The notes beneath the pieces were generated by a model. That model did not search any database. It had not been told where the DNA came from and saw nothing but the letters and a program-made list of their open reading frames with translations. Position numbers and translations under genes: made by a program. From Planctomycetota bacterium (GTDB lineage Bacteria > Planctomycetota > B15-G4), in contig JACKHP010000031.1 in assembly GCA_020638905.1 (NCBI GenBank), positions 1 through 50,000 of the forward strand: DNA of 50,000 nucleotides, in the 5' to 3' direction. Numbering within the stretch: position 1 is the first letter of the stretch; each line of letters opens with the position of its first letter. Below, piece by piece: positions 26,862 through 34,197 of this stretch.

Positions 26862-27521
26862 GTGTCCGTCCCCGGACAGATCGCCCGCCGTCGCCCGACC
26901 GGCTTCTCGTTGGTCGAGATCCTGGTCGTGATCACGATCATCGCGCTGCTGATGACCTTCGGGTTCGGCGCGATGCAGAACGCGATGGAGGCGGGTCGCG
27001 TGACCGCCTGCCAGGACAACCTGCGTCAGATCGGTCAGAGCATGATCACGTACAAGAACATGCTCACGAAGGGACGCTGGCCCAAGGAGGGCGGCGTCCG
27101 CTTCCTGCTGACGCTCTATCGCGACAAGCAGATCACCGGTCGCGCGGCCGAGTGCTTCATCTGTCCGGGGACGCCCAACGTCTACAACGACGAGGGCCCG
27201 AGCGGCCTGCCGGGCTCCTCGTACGACGACTGGGACGCGATCACGTCCGACACGATCTCGTACGCGGGCCGCGACATCGAGAACTACCCGATCCGCGGCT
27301 CCGACGACGCGGCCGAGGTGATCGCGTCCGACGACAACGAGTACGGACCGAACCACAAGACGGCCACGAACATTCTCTACGGCGACGCGAGCGTGGTGCG
27401 CTTCGACCTGCCGGTGCAGGGCCGCGCGTACCTCGACGAGTACCCCGAGCTCGAGCAGACGGGCCTCATCGTGGGCCCCGACAGTCCTCACCCCGACCTG
27501 CAGAAGCTGCGCATCGACTGA
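26862..27521 (+). CDS. Prepilin-type protein, DUF1559-like
   Basis: Type IV pilin-like or pseudopilin protein, 219 residues. The short basic leader ending in Gly14 and the sequence GFSLVEILVVITIIALLM form a class III signal peptide. Prepilin peptidase should cut after Gly, methylate Phe15 and leave Glu at +5, then anchor the hydrophobic helix in the inner membrane. The globular part has CQDNLRQIG, a short Cys pair (ECFICPG) and NHKTATNILYGDASVVRFDL, close to the H-X9-DG signature of planctomycete DUF1559 proteins but with Ala for Gly. GTG 26862 sits 4 bases after metK. Other secretion or pilus genes are absent from the window. Confidence 0.88.
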   Translation: MSVPGQIARRRPTGFSLVEILVVITIIALLMTFGFGAMQNAMEAGRVTACQDNLRQIGQSMITYKNMLTKGRWPKEGGVRFLLTLYRDKQITGRAAECFICPGTPNVYNDEGPSGLPGSSYDDWDAITSDTISYAGRDIENYPIRGSDDAAEVIASDDNEYGPNHKTATNILYGDASVVRFDLPVQGRAYLDEYPELEQTGLIVGPDSPHPDLQKLRID

Positions 27522-27904
27522 CCTTTGGTGCGCCGGCTGCGCGTGGGGCAGCATGGCCCGCGCGCGTCGAGAGCGTGTCGCCACGTCCGCGCGTCCGGCT
27601 CCGCCGACGGGACTCGAAGCGGGACTCACGTCGACGAGCCCTGATCGCCGATCGCCTGGATGGGTCTCGCTGACGGGCCGCACCGCGAGCGGCGATCGTC
27701 GGCGGTGCTCGGCGCCGCCGGCGGCTCGGGGGGCGTCCGGTCCGGCCTGATCCATGGATCCAGGCTTGTCGGATCTCCAGGATGTGGAATACTGCTCCGG
27801 CGCCGCACTCTCTCCTCGACTGCGCGCCAAGGGCCCCGCTCGCGGGCCTCCCGAATCTCTCCGTCGTGCCTCCCCCCTCCTCCTCCACCCGGAGCGCTAC
27901 TTCC
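27522..27904 (+). other. 383-base intergenic region with the FG-GAP gene promoter
   Basis: No ORF here resembles a protein. The 5' half holds only short GC-rich inverted repeats. A promoter lies at 27766-27793 and is listed separately. The last 110 bases form a pyrimidine-rich untranslated leader with GGAG (27891-27894) ten bases before the ATG at 27905. I see no tRNA or known RNA structure. Confidence 0.5.
27766..27793 (+). promoter_or_regulatory. Promoter of the FG-GAP secreted protein
   Basis: TTGTCG (27766-27771) and AATACT (27788-27793) are spaced by 16 bases. The predicted leader is about 105 bases. Confidence 0.5.
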
Positions 27905-29755
27905 ATGCGTAGAGCGATCGCTCTCATCGGGCTCACGGCCCTCACGGCCGCACCCGTCGCCGCCCAGCAGTTCAACTACTTCGCCCCCGCCCTCCCGTCC
28001 CAGAACGTCTGGACAGACGGCGTCGTGCTGGTCGACGTGGATGCCGACGACGACATCGACATCGTGTTCGCCAACGGCAGCGCCTACGGTGGGACCGGCT
28101 CCTCCGGCGCCCAGCCCCAGCACCTGTTCCTGAACACCGGCTCGGGCTTCGTCGCCGCGCACAGCCAGCTCAACGTCGCGAACTTCAACGCCAAGCAGGT
28201 CATCGCCGAGGACTTCGACGGCGACGGCGACCCCGACCTGTTCTTCGCGTCGGGCAGCACCGGCAGCCCGCCGCGCCTGCTGCTCAACGACGGCACCGGC
28301 AACTTCACCGACGTGACCACGACGAACGTGCCGTCCCTCGCGCTGCGCTCGTTCAGCCTGTGCGCGGGTGACATCGACGACGACGGCGACCTCGACGTCG
28401 CGGTGACCGACGGCGGCACCTTCGGCGGCACGCCGTCGCAGCTCGTGCTGCTCGAGAACGACGGCAACGCCAACTTCGCGAACATCACCTCGTCGAACCT
28501 GCCGGCCGACCTCTACAACTGCCAGGACGTCACGCTGTTCGACTACGACCTCGACTTCGACGTCGACATCGCCCTGTCGGGCAAGGGCGCCTCCGGCAAG
28601 CGCGCGCGCCTGTACCTGAACGACGGCACGGGCAACTTCTCGATCGACAGCGCGCTCGACGCGCTCGGCTCGGGCAACACCTACGAGATCGACTACGGCG
28701 ACCTCGACGGTGACGGCGACTTCGATTCGCTCGTGCAGTCGATCGCCAGCACGAACGAGGGATGGGGACGCAACGACGGCCCCTCCGTCGCGCAGCCCGA
28801 GATGACGTTCCCGACGCCGAACGGCCAGGACGACAACGAGATGGCCGGCCTCGACTACGACAACGACGGCGACCTCGACGTGTTCGTGGCCTCCCTCGCG
28901 TCGACCGAGAAGGCCTACCGCAACAACGGCGACTCGACGTTCACCAACGTGAACTCGATCATCCAGTCGCAGAGCGACTCGACGCTCGACTTCGGCTTCC
29001 ACGACCTCGACGGCGACGGCGACTACGACATGGTCACCGCGCAGGGCGAGTCGGGCAACTTCACGAACAAGGTCTACCTGAACGCCGGGCCGGCCGACAC
29101 GCTGCCGCCCACGATCCTGAACAGCCAGACCTCGCTCACGCCCACCGGCGCCACGACGCTCGCGCACTGCATGATCCAGGACGCGGTCCAGGACGACGGT
29201 CGCTGCTACTGCACGGTGAAGGCCAGCTACACGACCGACGCCGGCAGCGGCACGGTCGACGCCGACCACATGGGCGGCGGCCTGTTCCGCGCGGCGATCC
29301 CGACCGCGGGTGCGACCACGCTCAGCGTCGCCTGGTGCGCCACCGACTACCACGGCAACTCGGTGGGGGCCTGCGGCTCCGATCCGTGGACCGTGCTGGG
29401 CGTCGGCACGCCGGGCATCAACGGCACGCCGGTGCTCGTGGGCTCCGGTCCGCTCACTTCGGGCTCGACGACCACGCTCGACCTGTCGAACGCGGCCGGC
29501 AGCGCCGTGGCGGGACTGTTCCTGTCGGTCACCTCGACGCCGACGGCGTTCAAGGGCGGCACGCTCTACACCTTCCCGGTGGGCGTGACGTTCATCGTCC
29601 CGACCGACCCGAGCGGCAACCTGACGATCAACTTCCCCTGGCCGGCCGGTGTGCCCTCGGGCTTCCCGACCTACTGGCAGTACGCCATCCAGGACGCGTC
29701 GGTCGCGCTCTACGGCATCAACCTCAGCAACGCGGTCCTGGGCACCGCTCCCTGA
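27905..29755 (+). CDS. Secreted FG-GAP/VCBS repeat protein with C-terminal sorting-like domain
   Basis: Protein of 616 residues, exported by a short signal peptide ending TAAPVAA|QQ (mature Gln21). At least seven calcium-binding FG-GAP/VCBS blades follow, each with a DxDxDGDxD-type loop (DFDGDGDPDLFFASG, DIDDDGDLDVAVTDG, DLDGDGDFDSLVQS, DYDNDGDLDVFVASL, DLDGDGDYDMVTAQG), forming a beta-propeller. Residues about 395-500 include a paired-Cys region. The last 110 residues are a separate beta domain rich in Gly and Thr (PVLVGSGPLTSGSTTTLDLS ... WPAGVPSGFPTYWQ ... LSNAVLGTAP). I have the impression that such endings recur on many exported planctomycete proteins, which would suggest a sorting or attachment domain. 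ATG 27905 is the only start that gives a normal signal peptide. Confidence 0.9.
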   Translation: MRRAIALIGLTALTAAPVAAQQFNYFAPALPSQNVWTDGVVLVDVDADDDIDIVFANGSAYGGTGSSGAQPQHLFLNTGSGFVAAHSQLNVANFNAKQVIAEDFDGDGDPDLFFASGSTGSPPRLLLNDGTGNFTDVTTTNVPSLALRSFSLCAGDIDDDGDLDVAVTDGGTFGGTPSQLVLLENDGNANFANITSSNLPADLYNCQDVTLFDYDLDFDVDIALSGKGASGKRARLYLNDGTGNFSIDSALDALGSGNTYEIDYGDLDGDGDFDSLVQSIASTNEGWGRNDGPSVAQPEMTFPTPNGQDDNEMAGLDYDNDGDLDVFVASLASTEKAYRNNGDSTFTNVNSIIQSQSDSTLDFGFHDLDGDGDYDMVTAQGESGNFTNKVYLNAGPADTLPPTILNSQTSLTPTGATTLAHCMIQDAVQDDGRCYCTVKASYTTDAGSGTVDADHMGGGLFRAAIPTAGATTLSVAWCATDYHGNSVGACGSDPWTVLGVGTPGINGTPVLVGSGPLTSGSTTTLDLSNAAGSAVAGLFLSVTSTPTAFKGGTLYTFPVGVTFIVPTDPSGNLTINFPWPAGVPSGFPTYWQYAIQDASVALYGINLSNAVLGTAP

Positions 29756-29793
29756 GCGACCCGCGGTCGATCCGTCCGCTCGCCGGACGATCT

Positions 29794-29838
29794 CACGGCC
29801 CCGTCCGCCACCCGCGAGGGATGGCGGGCGGGGCCGTG
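29794..29838 (+). terminator. Strong hairpin terminator after the FG-GAP gene
   Basis: The arms 29794-29810 and 29822-29838 pair at 16 of 17 positions around an 11-base loop, starting 38 bases after the stop. This is the strongest inverted repeat I found in the window. No U-tract follows. Confidence 0.7.
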
Positions 29839-29903
29839 GCACGTCCCGGGCGACGCGCCGGCACCGGAACGGAATCCCTCCCTCCACGCCTGGGTATGCA
29901 GTG

Positions 29904-29909
29904 CATAAT
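29904..29909 (+). promoter_or_regulatory. Possible -10 box of the radical SAM/glycosyltransferase operon
   Basis: CATAAT lies 78 bases before the ATG at 29988, just after a strong terminator hairpin. The surrounding bases are unusually AT-rich for this DNA. No good -35 box is visible. Confidence 0.35.
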
Positions 29910-29987
29910 GAAGGCTCGCGACGCGCATCCGTCTCCCGGCGCGTCCCGGCCGCCTCCGCCGTCCCTCCCCCCGGTCCCGCAGGCTGC

Positions 29988-31484
29988 ATGAGCTTCCCGC
30001 GTCCCGCCGTCCCGCAAGGTCGCCGTCGCATCGTGTTCGTGGTCCCGCCGGTGACGGCCGAGGACCGCTACGGACCGATGGCGTCGGCGGGCAACTCGCT
30101 CCCGCCGCACGCCTTCCTGTACCTCGGCGCCGTCGCGCGTCGCGCGGGCTGGACGCCGGTCATCGTCGACTGTCCCGCGCTGGCCATCCCGCTCGGACGC
30201 TGCGCGGACGAGATCCTGAAGCACGACCCCGACGTGGTGGGCTTCACGACCACGACCATGAGCGTCGCGAAGGCCGCCACCGTGGCCGAGGACATCCGCC
30301 GCCAGGCGCCCGAGGTGCTGCTCGCGGTGGGCGGTCCGCACGTGACGGCCCTGCCCGCCGAGACGCTCGAGCGCCTGCCCGTGTTCGACGTGGGCTGCGC
30401 CGGCGAAGGCGAGGAGCCGCTGCTGCGTCTGCTCGCCGCACTCGAATCGGGCGGCGACCCGCGCGACGTGCCCGGGCTCGTGGTGCGCGACGACGACGGC
30501 AGCGTGCGCGCGAACCCGCCCGGTGAGCAGATCGACCTGGCCGGCCTGCCCGATCTCGCCTGGGACCTGCTCGACGGCTTCCCCGACCACTACCACGCGG
30601 CCGCGACCTACCTCAACAAGACGCCCTTCACCGACCTGATCGTCTCGCGCGGCTGCCGCTACCGCTGCACGTTCTGCGACAACCAGACCTTCGGTCGCTC
30701 GATCCGTGCGCTGCCGGTCGACAAGATCCTCGGCAACATCGACCGCCTCGTCGCCGACTACGGCATCAAGTCGCTGTTCTTCACCGACGACTCGCTCATG
30801 ACCCTGCGCGACGACTTCGTCGCGGTCTGCGAGGGACTCGTCGAGCGCGGCTACGACCTCGAGTGGAGCATCAACGCCCGCACGAGCGAGGTCGACGCCG
30901 AGATCCTCGCGCTCATGCGTCGCGCCGGCTGCTGGCAGATCAGCTACGGCGTCGAGAGCGGCAGCTGGGAGATCCTGAAGCGCATCAAGAAGGCGGCCAC
31001 GCCGAACATGCAGGCACGCGCGCTCCGGCTCACCGCCGAGGCCGGCATCAAGAGCAACGCCTACATCATCATCGGCTTCCCCGGCGAGACGCACGAGACG
31101 CTGCGCGAGACCGAGGAGTTCCTGAAGCGCGTGCCGATCGACACGCTGCGCCTGACCTTCTTCACGCCGTTCCCGAACACCGACATCACCGAAGACCTCG
31201 TCGGCAACGGCGAGATCGTGGCCGACTGGACCCGGCTCAACTTCTACAACATCGCGTACATCCCGAACGGGCTCACGCGCAAGGACCTCGAGCGCGCGTA
31301 CCGGCGCATCATGATGCAGTTCTACCTGCGGCCGCGCGTCCTGCGCACGTTCCTGCCGCACCTGCTCGTGCCGCGCAAGGCGCTCGCGTTGTTCCGCGGC
31401 ACGTTCGGGCTCGGCCGTCTGCTCGTGCAGGGCCCGGGGGGATCCGGCGAGCCGGGCGGCAACCCCGGCGAGTGCCGGAGCTGA
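29988..31484 (+). CDS. B12-binding-domain radical SAM protein
   Basis: Iron-sulfur radical SAM enzyme of 498 residues. An N-terminal Rossmann-like cobalamin-binding-type domain (about 10-150; RRIVFVVPPVTAEDRYGP, DPDVVGFTTTTMSVAKAATV, LLAVGGPHVTALPAETLERL) precedes the radical SAM core with CRYRCTFC (Cys223, Cys227, Cys230), the ribose-binding GVESGSWEILKRIKK segment and a glycine-rich IIIGFPGETHETL. The DxHxxG cobalamin lower-ligand motif is absent, as in many BchE/HpnP-type members. The C-terminal 90 residues form a helical basic extension. The family performs methylations, cyclisations and rearrangements; the substrate here is unknown. It heads a six-gene block. ATG 29988 lacks a strong Shine-Dalgarno sequence. 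Confidence 0.92.
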   Translation: MSFPRPAVPQGRRRIVFVVPPVTAEDRYGPMASAGNSLPPHAFLYLGAVARRAGWTPVIVDCPALAIPLGRCADEILKHDPDVVGFTTTTMSVAKAATVAEDIRRQAPEVLLAVGGPHVTALPAETLERLPVFDVGCAGEGEEPLLRLLAALESGGDPRDVPGLVVRDDDGSVRANPPGEQIDLAGLPDLAWDLLDGFPDHYHAAATYLNKTPFTDLIVSRGCRYRCTFCDNQTFGRSIRALPVDKILGNIDRLVADYGIKSLFFTDDSLMTLRDDFVAVCEGLVERGYDLEWSINARTSEVDAEILALMRRAGCWQISYGVESGSWEILKRIKKAATPNMQARALRLTAEAGIKSNAYIIIGFPGETHETLRETEEFLKRVPIDTLRLTFFTPFPNTDITEDLVGNGEIVADWTRLNFYNIAYIPNGLTRKDLERAYRRIMMQFYLRPRVLRTFLPHLLVPRKALALFRGTFGLGRLLVQGPGGSGEPGGNPGECRS

Positions 31485-31528
31485 CGCGGACGATCGGTCC
31501 CGGGAGCCTTCGCTTGGGCACGCGCGCG

Positions 31529-32812
31529 ATGATCCGCCTGGACGTTGTGGTGGGTCTGCCGCTGTGCGGCCTGGCCTTCCTGCTCGGGCTCCCGGCGCGC
31601 GTGCTGCGTCGGCTGTTCCGGCGTCCGGACGACGCGACCCCCGCGGCCGACGTGCGGCGCGTGCTGGTGATCAAGTTCCTCGGCCTGGGATCGGTGCTGC
31701 TGGCCACGCCGATGCTCGAGCGCCTGCGTCGGCGCCACCCGGGCGTGCACGTGACCTTCCTGACGTTCGCCGGGCAGGCGCCGCTCGTGGGACGCCTGCC
31801 GAACGTCGACGAGGTGCTGGTCGTGCCGCGCACCGATCCGGTGCGGCTCTTCGCGGCGGTCCCGGGACTGCTCTGGCGCCTGCGCCGCGCGCGCTTCGAC
31901 GTGGTGATCGACCTCGAGTTCTACTCGCGCCTCAGCAACCTCGTCTCGTGGGGCAGCGGCGCACGGCGCCGCATCGGCTTCTTCGTGCGCGCGCGCTGGC
32001 GCGGCTCGCTGCTCACCGACCCGGTCTACTTCAACCCGACACGTCCCTACGGCGAAGCCGTGCTCGCGTTGCTGCGACCGCTGGGCCTCTTCGACGAACG
32101 TGAGCCCGGACCCGCCGCGCCGCTCGTCCCGCCGCTCGTCTCGAGTGCCGAGCACGAGGACGCCTGGACGCGGCTCGTGACCCTCGGTGTCCCCTCGCGG
32201 GGGACGATCGTGGTGGTCAACCCGAACGCGAGCGACCTGTGCGTCGAGCGTCGGTGGCCCGCCGAGCGCTTCGGCGCGCTCGTGAAGCGCTTCGCGCGCG
32301 AGGTCGCGCACGTCGACCGCTTCGTGTTCATCGGCGCGCCGGCCGACGCGCCCGCGGTGGCCGAGGTGCTGCGCTCGGTCGACCCCTCGATGCTGCCGCG
32401 CTGCCTCGACCTCTCGGGCCGCACCACGCTGGTCGAGCTCATGGTGCTGCTCACGCGCGCCTCGCTGCTGATCAGCAACGACAGCGGACCGATGCACCTC
32501 GCGGCGGCGCTCTCGCTGCCGACGATCAGCTTCTTCGGTCCCGAGACGCCGGCGCTCTACGGTCCGGTGGGGGCGCGCCACCTGGTCTTCTACGCCGGGC
32601 ACTGGTGCTCGCCCTGCCTCTCGGTCTACAACGCCAAGATCGCCATGTGCAACGGCGAGAACGAGTGCATGCGCCGCATCGGGCTCGACGACGTGATCTC
32701 CCGCAGCCGCAGCTTCTGCCTGGGCGTGCTCGGCCTGGCACCGCCCGTGCCGGCCCCGGTCGCCGACCACATGCCGAGCACCTGGCCGCCGACCGAGGAG
32801 CCGCGGCCGTGA
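31529..32812 (+). CDS. Glycosyltransferase family 9 (heptosyltransferase-like)
   Basis: GT-B glycosyltransferase of 427 residues. A short N-terminal hydrophobic helix (about 5-22) is followed by RVLVIKFLGLGSVLLATPML, the classic GT9 opening, then HPGVHVTFLTF and VDEVLVVPRTDP. The donor half has VVVNPNASDLCVERRWPAER, LIDLSGRTTL-like LSGRTTLVELMVLLTRASLL and SNDSGPMHLAAALSLPTISF. An unusual Cys-rich insert follows near the end (HWCSPCLSVY, AMCNGENECM). GT9 enzymes transfer heptose or other sugars to lipid A cores or other glycans, but the GKG/GLGS loop here varies from true WaaC/WaaF. Its stop overlaps the next start (GTGA). The flanking radical SAM genes suggest a dedicated pathway rather than the general LPS core. 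Confidence 0.9.
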   Translation: MIRLDVVVGLPLCGLAFLLGLPARVLRRLFRRPDDATPAADVRRVLVIKFLGLGSVLLATPMLERLRRRHPGVHVTFLTFAGQAPLVGRLPNVDEVLVVPRTDPVRLFAAVPGLLWRLRRARFDVVIDLEFYSRLSNLVSWGSGARRRIGFFVRARWRGSLLTDPVYFNPTRPYGEAVLALLRPLGLFDEREPGPAAPLVPPLVSSAEHEDAWTRLVTLGVPSRGTIVVVNPNASDLCVERRWPAERFGALVKRFAREVAHVDRFVFIGAPADAPAVAEVLRSVDPSMLPRCLDLSGRTTLVELMVLLTRASLLISNDSGPMHLAAALSLPTISFFGPETPALYGPVGARHLVFYAGHWCSPCLSVYNAKIAMCNGENECMRRIGLDDVISRSRSFCLGVLGLAPPVPAPVADHMPSTWPPTEEPRP

Positions 32813-34197
32813 CGAAGCGCGTGCTGCTGCTCGTCCCGCCTTCGCGCGACGTCGTGATCCGCGACTACTACTGCAGCAAGACGAGCCAGGCGAACTACCT
32901 GCACCCGCCGCTCGACCTGTCGGTGCAGGGCGGCTGGATGCGCGCGCACGGGCTCGAGCCCGTGCTCGTCGACGCGACCGTCGACCGGCTCTCGTCCGAC
33001 GAGGCGCTGCGGCGGGTCGAGGAGGCGCGTCCCGACGCGGTCTTCGCCCTGGCCGGGGCGGTGAGCTGGGACGGCGACGGCCCGTTCCTCGAGCAGGTCG
33101 CGACCCGCACCGGCGTCCCCGTGTTCGCCGGCGGCGACCTCTTCATGGAGGACGCGCACGCGTCGCTGGCCCGCTTCCCGTTCCTGGCCGGCGTGCTGAC
33201 CGACTTCACGAGCGACGAACTCGCGCGACACCTCGCGTCGTCACCCGACGGCGAACGCGACGCGCTCGTGCTGCGCGACGAGGCGCCGCGCACGTTCCGG
33301 CGCACGCGTGGCGCGCGTCCGATCCCGGTGCCGGCGCACGATCTCTTCGTCGGACACGACTACCGCTACGCCTTCGCGCGTCGGCGTCCGATGGCCAGCG
33401 TGTACGTGGGCTACGGCTGCCCGTACACGTGCAGCTTCTGCATCATGGGAGAACTCGGGAGCGCGGTGCGGCCTCCCGAGAACGTGGTCGAGGAGCTGCG
33501 CGCGCTGGTCGCCCTCGGCGTGCGCGAGCTGTTCGTCCAGGACCAGTGCTTCGGCGCGCCGCGCGCGCCCTTCGAGGCCGTGCTCGACGCGATGATCGAG
33601 GCCGACCTCGATCTCGGCTGGTGGACGTTCACGCGCGTCGACGTGCTCGACGAGGCGCTCGCGCGTCGCATGCGGGCGGCCGGCTGCCACACGGTCATCC
33701 TGGGCGTCGAGTCGGCTTCGGACGAGATCCTCGGCAAGCACCGCAAGGGCTACGGAAAGGATCGCGTGCGCGCGGGCTTCGAGGTCGCGCGCGCCGCCGG
33801 CCTGCGCACGGCCGCCACGTTCATCCTCGGCCTGCCCGAGGAGACAGAGGCCACGCTGCGCGAGACGATCGCCTTCGCGCGCTCGCTGCCCGCCGACTAC
33901 GCGTCGTTCAACGTGGCCGTCCCGCGCGCGGGCACGCGGCTGCGCAAGCAGGCCGTCGCCGAGGGCCGCGTGCCCGAGGACGTGCTCGTGATGGACCAGT
34001 CGGGGTTCGGGCCGACCCTCGGCAGCCGCGGGCTCTCGTCCGAAGACCTGTTCCGCTGGCGCCGCCGCGCGGTGCTCTCGTTCTACGCCCGGCCGCGCTA
34101 CCTGTTGCGGCGCCTCGCGCACCTGCGCTCGCCCGTCGAGCTCGCCGGCCAGCTGCGCGAGGCCTGGATGCTGCTGCGGAACCTCTCGCCGAAGTGA
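32809..34197 (+). CDS. Second radical SAM protein with B12-type N-terminal domain
   Basis: Protein of 462 residues. The N-terminal 140 residues resemble a cobalamin-binding fold (KRVLLLVPPSRDVVIRDYYC, LHPPLDLSVQGGWMRAHGLE) without DxHxxG. The radical SAM core has CPYTCSFC (Cys204, Cys208, Cys211) in the context VGYGCPYTCSFCIMGELG, then VDVLDEALARRMRAAGCHTV, GVESASDEILGKHRKGYGKD and FILGLPEETEATLRETI. It is only distantly similar to the radical SAM protein two genes upstream, so it is not a recent duplicate. GTG 32809 has GAGGAG 8 bases upstream and overlaps the GT9 stop. The presence of YC and TSQANYLHPPL near the start is typical of lipid-modifying subgroups, but the substrate is unknown. 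Confidence 0.9.
   Translation: MTKRVLLLVPPSRDVVIRDYYCSKTSQANYLHPPLDLSVQGGWMRAHGLEPVLVDATVDRLSSDEALRRVEEARPDAVFALAGAVSWDGDGPFLEQVATRTGVPVFAGGDLFMEDAHASLARFPFLAGVLTDFTSDELARHLASSPDGERDALVLRDEAPRTFRRTRGARPIPVPAHDLFVGHDYRYAFARRRPMASVYVGYGCPYTCSFCIMGELGSAVRPPENVVEELRALVALGVRELFVQDQCFGAPRAPFEAVLDAMIEADLDLGWWTFTRVDVLDEALARRMRAAGCHTVILGVESASDEILGKHRKGYGKDRVRAGFEVARAAGLRTAATFILGLPEETEATLRETIAFARSLPADYASFNVAVPRAGTRLRKQAVAEGRVPEDVLVMDQSGFGPTLGSRGLSSEDLFRWRRRAVLSFYARPRYLLRRLAHLRSPVELAGQLREAWMLLRNLSPK

Noticed and set aside
27522..27904. tRNA or small RNA gene in the largest intergenic gap
   Set aside because: No cloverleaf arms, GTTCRA-type T-loop or CCA end could be found; only short GC-rich inverted repeats and a promoter are visible.
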